NCBI RefSeq assembly: GCF_002157585.1
Contig: NZ_BDGB01000072.1
Location: 1 to 64,000, forward strand
From: Lentilactobacillus parakefiri
GTDB taxonomy: Bacteria; Bacillota; Bacilli; Lactobacillales; Lactobacillaceae
Direction of reading: 5' to 3'
DNA: 64,000 nt
Part shown: piece after piece, positions 62,825-64,000 of the stretch
How positions within the stretch are numbered: the first letter of the stretch is position 1
Layout: the number at the start of each line of letters is the position of its first letter
The notes under the pieces: generated by a model
What the model was told of the DNA's origin: nothing
Database searches by the model: none
Seen by the model: only the letters and a program-made list of their open reading frames with translations
Translations under genes and position numbers: made by a program

Positions 62825-63769
62825 TTATTTAATCACCTGTTGGCCAACTTTAAGTGACTGACCAATCCCATTTAAGTAATCTGTTATTTGTTGTTTTGGC
62901 TTGCCGGCCGGCTGAAGTTCCTGAATTGAAAGAACGGTTCCTTCTCCAGCGGACAATAGTAGTTGGTGCTTGGTCTTTTCAACCACGGAACCGGGCGTCA
63001 AATCGGTTGTTTGATCAATGACGGCAGCTCGCCAAATCTTGGTTCGCTTACCGTTGATCATCGTGTAAGCGACCGGATCCGGGCGAAGCGCACGAACTTT
63101 AGCGTTGACCATAAATGCAGTTTGATCGAAGTCCAATTGTTCCTCCTCAGGTTTAATGTTGGGTGAAAAGACGACTTTGTCTTCATCTTGAGGAACTGGT
63201 GAAACATCACCAGAGATCACTTTCGGCAAAGTCGACAACAGCAAGTCACGGCCCACAATACTGAGCTTGTCAAACATTGTCTCGGTATCGTCATCTGAAT
63301 GAATTGGAATCGCTCGTTGTGCCAAAATATCGCCGGCATCCATTTTTTTAACCATATAAATGAGGCTGATACCGGTTTGTTGATCACCGTTCATAATTGC
63401 ATACTGAACCGGAGCGCCACCGCGATATTTCGGTAGCAGCGAGCCATGAACATTGACGGACGCAATTTTGACGGCGTTTAACATCTTCGTCGGCAAAAAC
63501 TGACCATAGGCAGCCGTGACAATTAAGTCTGGATGAAGGTCAATCACCCGTTGCATTTCTGGACTCCCACTAAGTTTTTCAGGCTGAAAGACCGGTAGAT
63601 GATTGGCAGTGGCCGCTTGTTTCACCGGACTTTGAGAAATCTGGTGCTTGCGTCCGACTGGTCGATCCGGCTGGGTGACAACACATAAAATATCGTATTT
63701 TTGATCAAGTAATCCTTGTAAAATCGGCACCGCAAACTGCGGTGTTCCCATGAAGACAACTGTCGTCAA
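62825..63769 (-). CDS. fmt: Methionyl-tRNA formyltransferase
   Basis: A 314-residue enzyme that formylates initiator Met-tRNA with 10-formyl-THF. VVFMGTPQFAVPIL is the N-terminus; the catalytic block NVHGSLLPKYRGGAPVQYAI is near 108-127 and DAGDIL near 144. The C-terminal OB-like domain binds tRNA. The start is TTG at 63769 with AAAGGAA upstream. Confidence 0.96.
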   Translation of the reverse strand: MTTVVFMGTPQFAVPILQGLLDQKYDILCVVTQPDRPVGRKHQISQSPVKQAATANHLPVFQPEKLSGSPEMQRVIDLHPDLIVTAAYGQFLPTKMLNAVKIASVNVHGSLLPKYRGGAPVQYAIMNGDQQTGISLIYMVKKMDAGDILAQRAIPIHSDDDTETMFDKLSIVGRDLLLSTLPKVISGDVSPVPQDEDKVVFSPNIKPEEEQLDFDQTAFMVNAKVRALRPDPVAYTMINGKRTKIWRAAVIDQTTDLTPGSVVEKTKHQLLLSAGEGTVLSIQELQPAGKPKQQITDYLNGIGQSLKVGQQVIK

Positions 63770-63796
63770 ATTGATCGTTTCCTTTCGTGATTCAAA

Positions 63797-64000
63797 TTAC
63801 ATAAAGTCCAGAGGCTCGTTATCGATAGCGATTTGAAGACCTTGACGCTGCTTTTTTTGTGACTGGACTAAAATGTTATCTAAAGTGGCTTTTAGCTGAG
63901 GTTCCTTTCGATACTTAATAATAATTTGGTAATAGTAATGGTTGTTGATCCGGGTAATTGTCTTTGGCGTTGGGCCTAAGATAATCGCCTTTTTTGATAA
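63797..64000 (-). CDS. priA: Primosomal protein N' (PriA), C-terminal end only
   Basis: Sixty-seven codons of an open frame that continues beyond the right edge. The translation (ILGPTPKTITRINNHYYYQIIIKY, then QGLQIAIDNEPLDFM) matches the C-terminal domain of PriA, the fork-restart helicase. The position before fmt is the conserved one. The helicase domains are outside the window. Confidence 0.88.
   Translation of the reverse strand, partial: LSKKAIILGPTPKTITRINNHYYYQIIIKYRKEPQLKATLDNILVQSQKKQRQGLQIAIDNEPLDFM

Noticed and set aside
1-64000. CRISPR arrays, insertion sequences, tRNA or rRNA genes
   Set aside because: No regularly spaced direct repeats, transposase-like frames, cloverleaf sequences with CCA ends or rRNA motifs were seen while reading the window.

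Overview
The window looks like a chromosomal segment of a low-GC Gram-positive bacterium of the Lactobacillaceae. The order of the housekeeping blocks (recU-pbp1A / ypsA-gpsB-rnpB; rnc-smc-ftsY; ylxM-ffh; rpsP-khpA-rimM-trmD-rplS; priA-fmt-rsmB-stp-prkC-rsgA-rpe-thiN) is that of Bacillales/Lactobacillales. The type B RNase P RNA, an EbsA-like protein, the folKE fusion, a XerS-type recombinase and a MutY without its iron-sulfur cysteines point to lactobacilli. The exact species is not determined.

Layout. 0.3-3.3 kb: pbp1A and recU (minus). 3.4-10 kb: ypsA, gpsB, rnpB, rlmL, an FAD oxidoreductase, an RNase H-like gene (minus), ebsA, fhs and lspA. 10.2-15.3 kb: rluD, then a pyrR-carA-carB operon whose two carbamoyl phosphate synthase subunits have lost nearly all recognised catalytic residues. 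15.4-18.5 kb: rqcH/fbpA (minus), divergent from marR-degV. 18.6-23.5 kb: a folate operon behind a tetrahydrofolate riboswitch (folT, folB, folKE, folC, folP and a NUDIX gene that may be folQ). 23.6-26.4 kb: a GNAT acetyltransferase, licD (minus) and a XerS-like recombinase, with a 28-bp dif-like site between licD and xerS. 26.5-35.2 kb: mutY, msrA, msrB, ppaC, a LysR regulator, parC and parE (all minus). 35.4-37 kb: plsY (plus) and an aldose epimerase-like gene. 37-40 kb: xerC-hslV-hslU. 40.2-64 kb: translation, secretion, chromosome segregation, lipid synthesis and cell-wall signalling genes, all minus except rpmB.

Almost all genes between 3.4 and 24 kb are on the plus strand and almost all between 26.5 and 64 kb are on the minus strand. 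They converge on the dif-like site at 25.2 kb. This is what a replication terminus looks like, and it supports reading the site and its neighbouring recombinase as the chromosome dimer resolution system.

The two best leads are the PyrR-linked pseudo-carbamoyl-phosphate-synthase operon, where ORFs are intact and translationally coupled but the active sites are gone, and the dif/XerS pair. Further points are a clusterless MutY, a probable ATT start codon in the NUDIX gene, ten probable TTG starts, and a hairpin that can hide the folT ribosome binding site. Where the longest open frame and the ribosome binding site disagreed, the start next to the ribosome binding site was chosen and the reason given.
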